Shown here one piece after another: positions 5,999 through 6,884 of a DNA stretch of 6,884 nucleotides. Under the pieces are notes generated by a model. It was not told the DNA's origin. It made no database searches and saw only the letters and a program-made list of their open reading frames with translations. The stretch comes from DATLHO01 sp035539855 (GTDB lineage Bacteria > Bacteroidota > Ignavibacteria > OLB7). Position 1 is the stretch's first letter. Every line of letters begins with the position of its first letter. The position numbers were made by a program, and so were the translations under genes. The stretch covers positions 1 to 6,884 of the forward strand of contig DATLHO010000194.1 of the NCBI GenBank assembly GCA_035539855.1, written 5' to 3'.

Positions 5999-6169
5999 AT
6001 GGCTAAAACGCAAACGTTCCAGGATAAGAGCAAGAAGAAGGGCGGCTCGGACCTCATCTCGGTGAAGGTCGTTCGCGTCGACAAGTCCGAGCTCGGCACC
6101 TACAAGTTCCATGAGCGCTTCGTCAAGGTGAAGGACCTCGGCGAGGTCGAGCAGGCGATGAGAGCGTAG
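5999..6169 (+). CDS. Small basic protein of unknown function (56 aa)
   Basis: ATG at 5999 opens a 56-codon frame ending in TAG at 6167-6169. It starts MAKTQTFQDKSKKKGG, then DLISVKVVRV and GTYKFHERFVKVKDLGEVEQ. Ten lysines and three arginines against eight acidic residues give a net positive charge. The basic, flexible start followed by two likely beta strands with alternating Val/Lys is typical of small RNA- or ribosome-associated proteins. I do not recognise the family. An ATG at 5992 in another frame is stopped after four codons, so 5999 is the only sensible start; no Shine-Dalgarno sequence precedes it. It is 95 bp upstream of rpmE on the same strand, and codon choice is as G/C-rich as in its neighbours, both of which support a real gene. 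A translation-related role is inference from context and charge. Confidence 0.8.
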   Translation: MAKTQTFQDKSKKKGGSDLISVKVVRVDKSELGTYKFHERFVKVKDLGEVEQAMRA

Positions 6170-6264
6170 GTGTGACCTCCGATCGGGGCAGCGATGCCGC
6201 GGCAGGGTCGCATTGGAGACGATGATGCAGTAGACAACGAACCTTTTCCCAGGCAGAGCCCATC

Positions 6265-6495
6265 ATGAAGGACAATATTCATCCGAAGTACGTTGCGGCA
6301 CACGTGAGCTGCATCTGCGGCGCAGAGTTCACGACGCGCTCGACCATCGGCGACATCCGCCTGGAAATCTGCTCGCAGTGCCATCCGTACTATACCGGAC
6401 GTCAGAAGATGATCGATACCGCCGGACGTATCGACCGCTTCAACCAGCGCTTCCAGCGCTCGAAGGACCTCAAGGCGACCAAGCAGAACAGCTAA
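6265..6495 (+). CDS. rpmE: 50S ribosomal protein L31 (bL31), zinc-ligand form (76 aa)
   Basis: bL31 sits at the central protuberance of the large subunit and helps form an intersubunit bridge. The start MKDNIHPKYV is the family signature. The four zinc ligands are present as CxC at Cys16/Cys18 and CxxC at Cys36/Cys39, so this is the C+ (zinc-binding) form. HPYYTGRQK (40-48) and GRIDRFNQRF (54-63) follow as in E. coli L31, with a short Lys-rich tail. Length is normal. The ATG at 6265 is fixed by the conserved N-terminus. Upstream, AGGCAG is too poor and too far to be a convincing ribosome binding site. It lies between the 56-residue gene (95 bp) and rpsR (79 bp), probably co-transcribed with both. 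Confidence 0.97.
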   Translation: MKDNIHPKYVAAHVSCICGAEFTTRSTIGDIRLEICSQCHPYYTGRQKMIDTAGRIDRFNQRFQRSKDLKATKQNS

Positions 6496-6510
6496 GCGAG
6501 CCTTACGAAC

Positions 6511-6533
6511 GCGCACGTCACCGATTCGTGCGC
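6511..6533 (+). promoter_or_regulatory. Hairpin in the rpmE-rpsR gap
   Basis: GCGCACG (6511-6517) and CGTGCGC (6527-6533) form a perfect 7-bp stem with a 9-nt loop, followed by GCGCCGGCCCG-like GC-rich sequence. There is no T run, so it is a poor terminator. It may be an RNA structure in the rpsR leader. Ribosomal protein leaders are often autoregulatory, but no known leader motif can be assigned here. Confidence 0.3.
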
Positions 6534-6574
6534 CGGCCCGTTCATGTGCATTCCGATTAACGAACTGACCGACC

Positions 6575-6871
6575 GTGTTCAATTCCAACAGAAACGACCG
6601 TAACAGCCGCGACGGCGATCGTGGCGGCCTCGGGCGCGGACGCGTCCGCCGCAACGAGCCCCAGCGCCGCAAGCGCAATCCGCTTCGTGACGTCGAGTAC
6701 ATCGACTACACGAACACGAAGCTGCTCTCGCGCTTCATCAACGACCAGGGGAAGATTCTCCCGAAGCGCATCACCGGCGTCAGCGCCAAGCAGCAGCGCG
6801 CCGTGACCAAGGCGATCAAGTTCGCCCGTCACCTCGCCCTGATGCCGTTCGTCGCCGACGACTCGCGCTAG
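6575..6871 (+). CDS. rpsR: 30S ribosomal protein S18 (bS18), cysteine-free, N-terminally extended (98 aa)
   Basis: bS18 binds 16S rRNA in the small-subunit platform as a partner of bS6. The conserved core runs from about residue 43 (IDYTNTKLLSRFI) through GKILPKRITGVSAKQQRAVTKAIKFARHLALMPF to about 92. The start is GTG at 6575: an in-frame TGA lies only 6 nt upstream (6566-6568), and no ATG occurs before the core. The first 35 residues are rich in Arg, Asn, Gly and Asp (NRNDRNSRDGDRGG), longer than the short basic start of the E. coli protein, which is about 75 residues in total. No cysteine is present at the position where some S18 proteins carry zinc ligands. No Shine-Dalgarno sequence precedes the GTG. 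rpsR usually sits with rpsF, ssb and rplI; here the visible upstream neighbour is rpmE, and the window ends 13 bp after the stop. Confidence 0.96.
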   Translation: MFNSNRNDRNSRDGDRGGLGRGRVRRNEPQRRKRNPLRDVEYIDYTNTKLLSRFINDQGKILPKRITGVSAKQQRAVTKAIKFARHLALMPFVADDSR

Positions 6872-6884
6872 ACGCGGATCGAGC

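Noticed and set aside
6100..6702. 200-codon minus-strand open frame across the 56-residue gene, rpmE and rpsR
   Set aside because: It is antisense to recognised ribosomal protein genes and has no recognisable domain; a shadow frame.

Overview
This is a high-GC bacterial chromosomal window that is mostly housekeeping sequence. It carries gyrA, a tRNA-Leu gene and the ribosomal protein genes rpmE and rpsR, together with an ankyrin-repeat protein, an SDR-type dehydratase/epimerase, two small lipoproteins and an unrecognised 56-residue protein. The lineage cannot be fixed from the sequence. Strong G/C preference in coding DNA, signal peptidase II lipoproteins and the near absence of good Shine-Dalgarno sequences before most genes would fit a Gram-negative environmental lineage such as Gemmatimonadota or a relative of the FCB group, but this is inference. 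No integrase, transposase, phage gene or CRISPR array is present.

Layout. The left end (1-1244) is read on the minus strand: a secreted ankyrin-repeat protein (399-1244), then the start of a lipoprotein gene that runs off the window (1-173). A 99-bp divergent intergenic region separates these from an extended SDR enzyme on the plus strand (1344-2336), which ends at a textbook intrinsic terminator (2361-2405). gyrA (2543-5059) follows as its own transcription unit with a short palindrome-containing leader, ends in an acidic D-G-[AV] tail encoded by a 9-bp tandem repeat, and is followed by a GC-rich hairpin. tRNA-Leu(CAA) lies at 5176-5260.

The most unusual non-coding stretch is 5270-5430, between the tRNA and a convergent minus-strand lipoprotein gene (5427-5816). 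It holds two back-to-back perfect hairpins and then about five degenerate copies of a 22-nt GGGGAC-headed repeat. The last copy covers the lipoprotein stop codon. This looks like a REP/BIME-type interspersed element.

The right end (5923-6871) looks like a small translation cluster on the plus strand: a candidate promoter, a 56-residue basic protein (5999-6169), rpmE for the zinc-ligand form of bL31 (6265-6495), and rpsR for a cysteine-free bS18 with a long Arg/Gly/Asn-rich N-terminus (6575-6871). The three share orientation and have gaps under 100 bp, so co-transcription is likely. The unknown small protein may therefore be connected with translation. I see no clear new multi-gene system; the observations most worth following are the repeat element, the small protein and features of GyrA.
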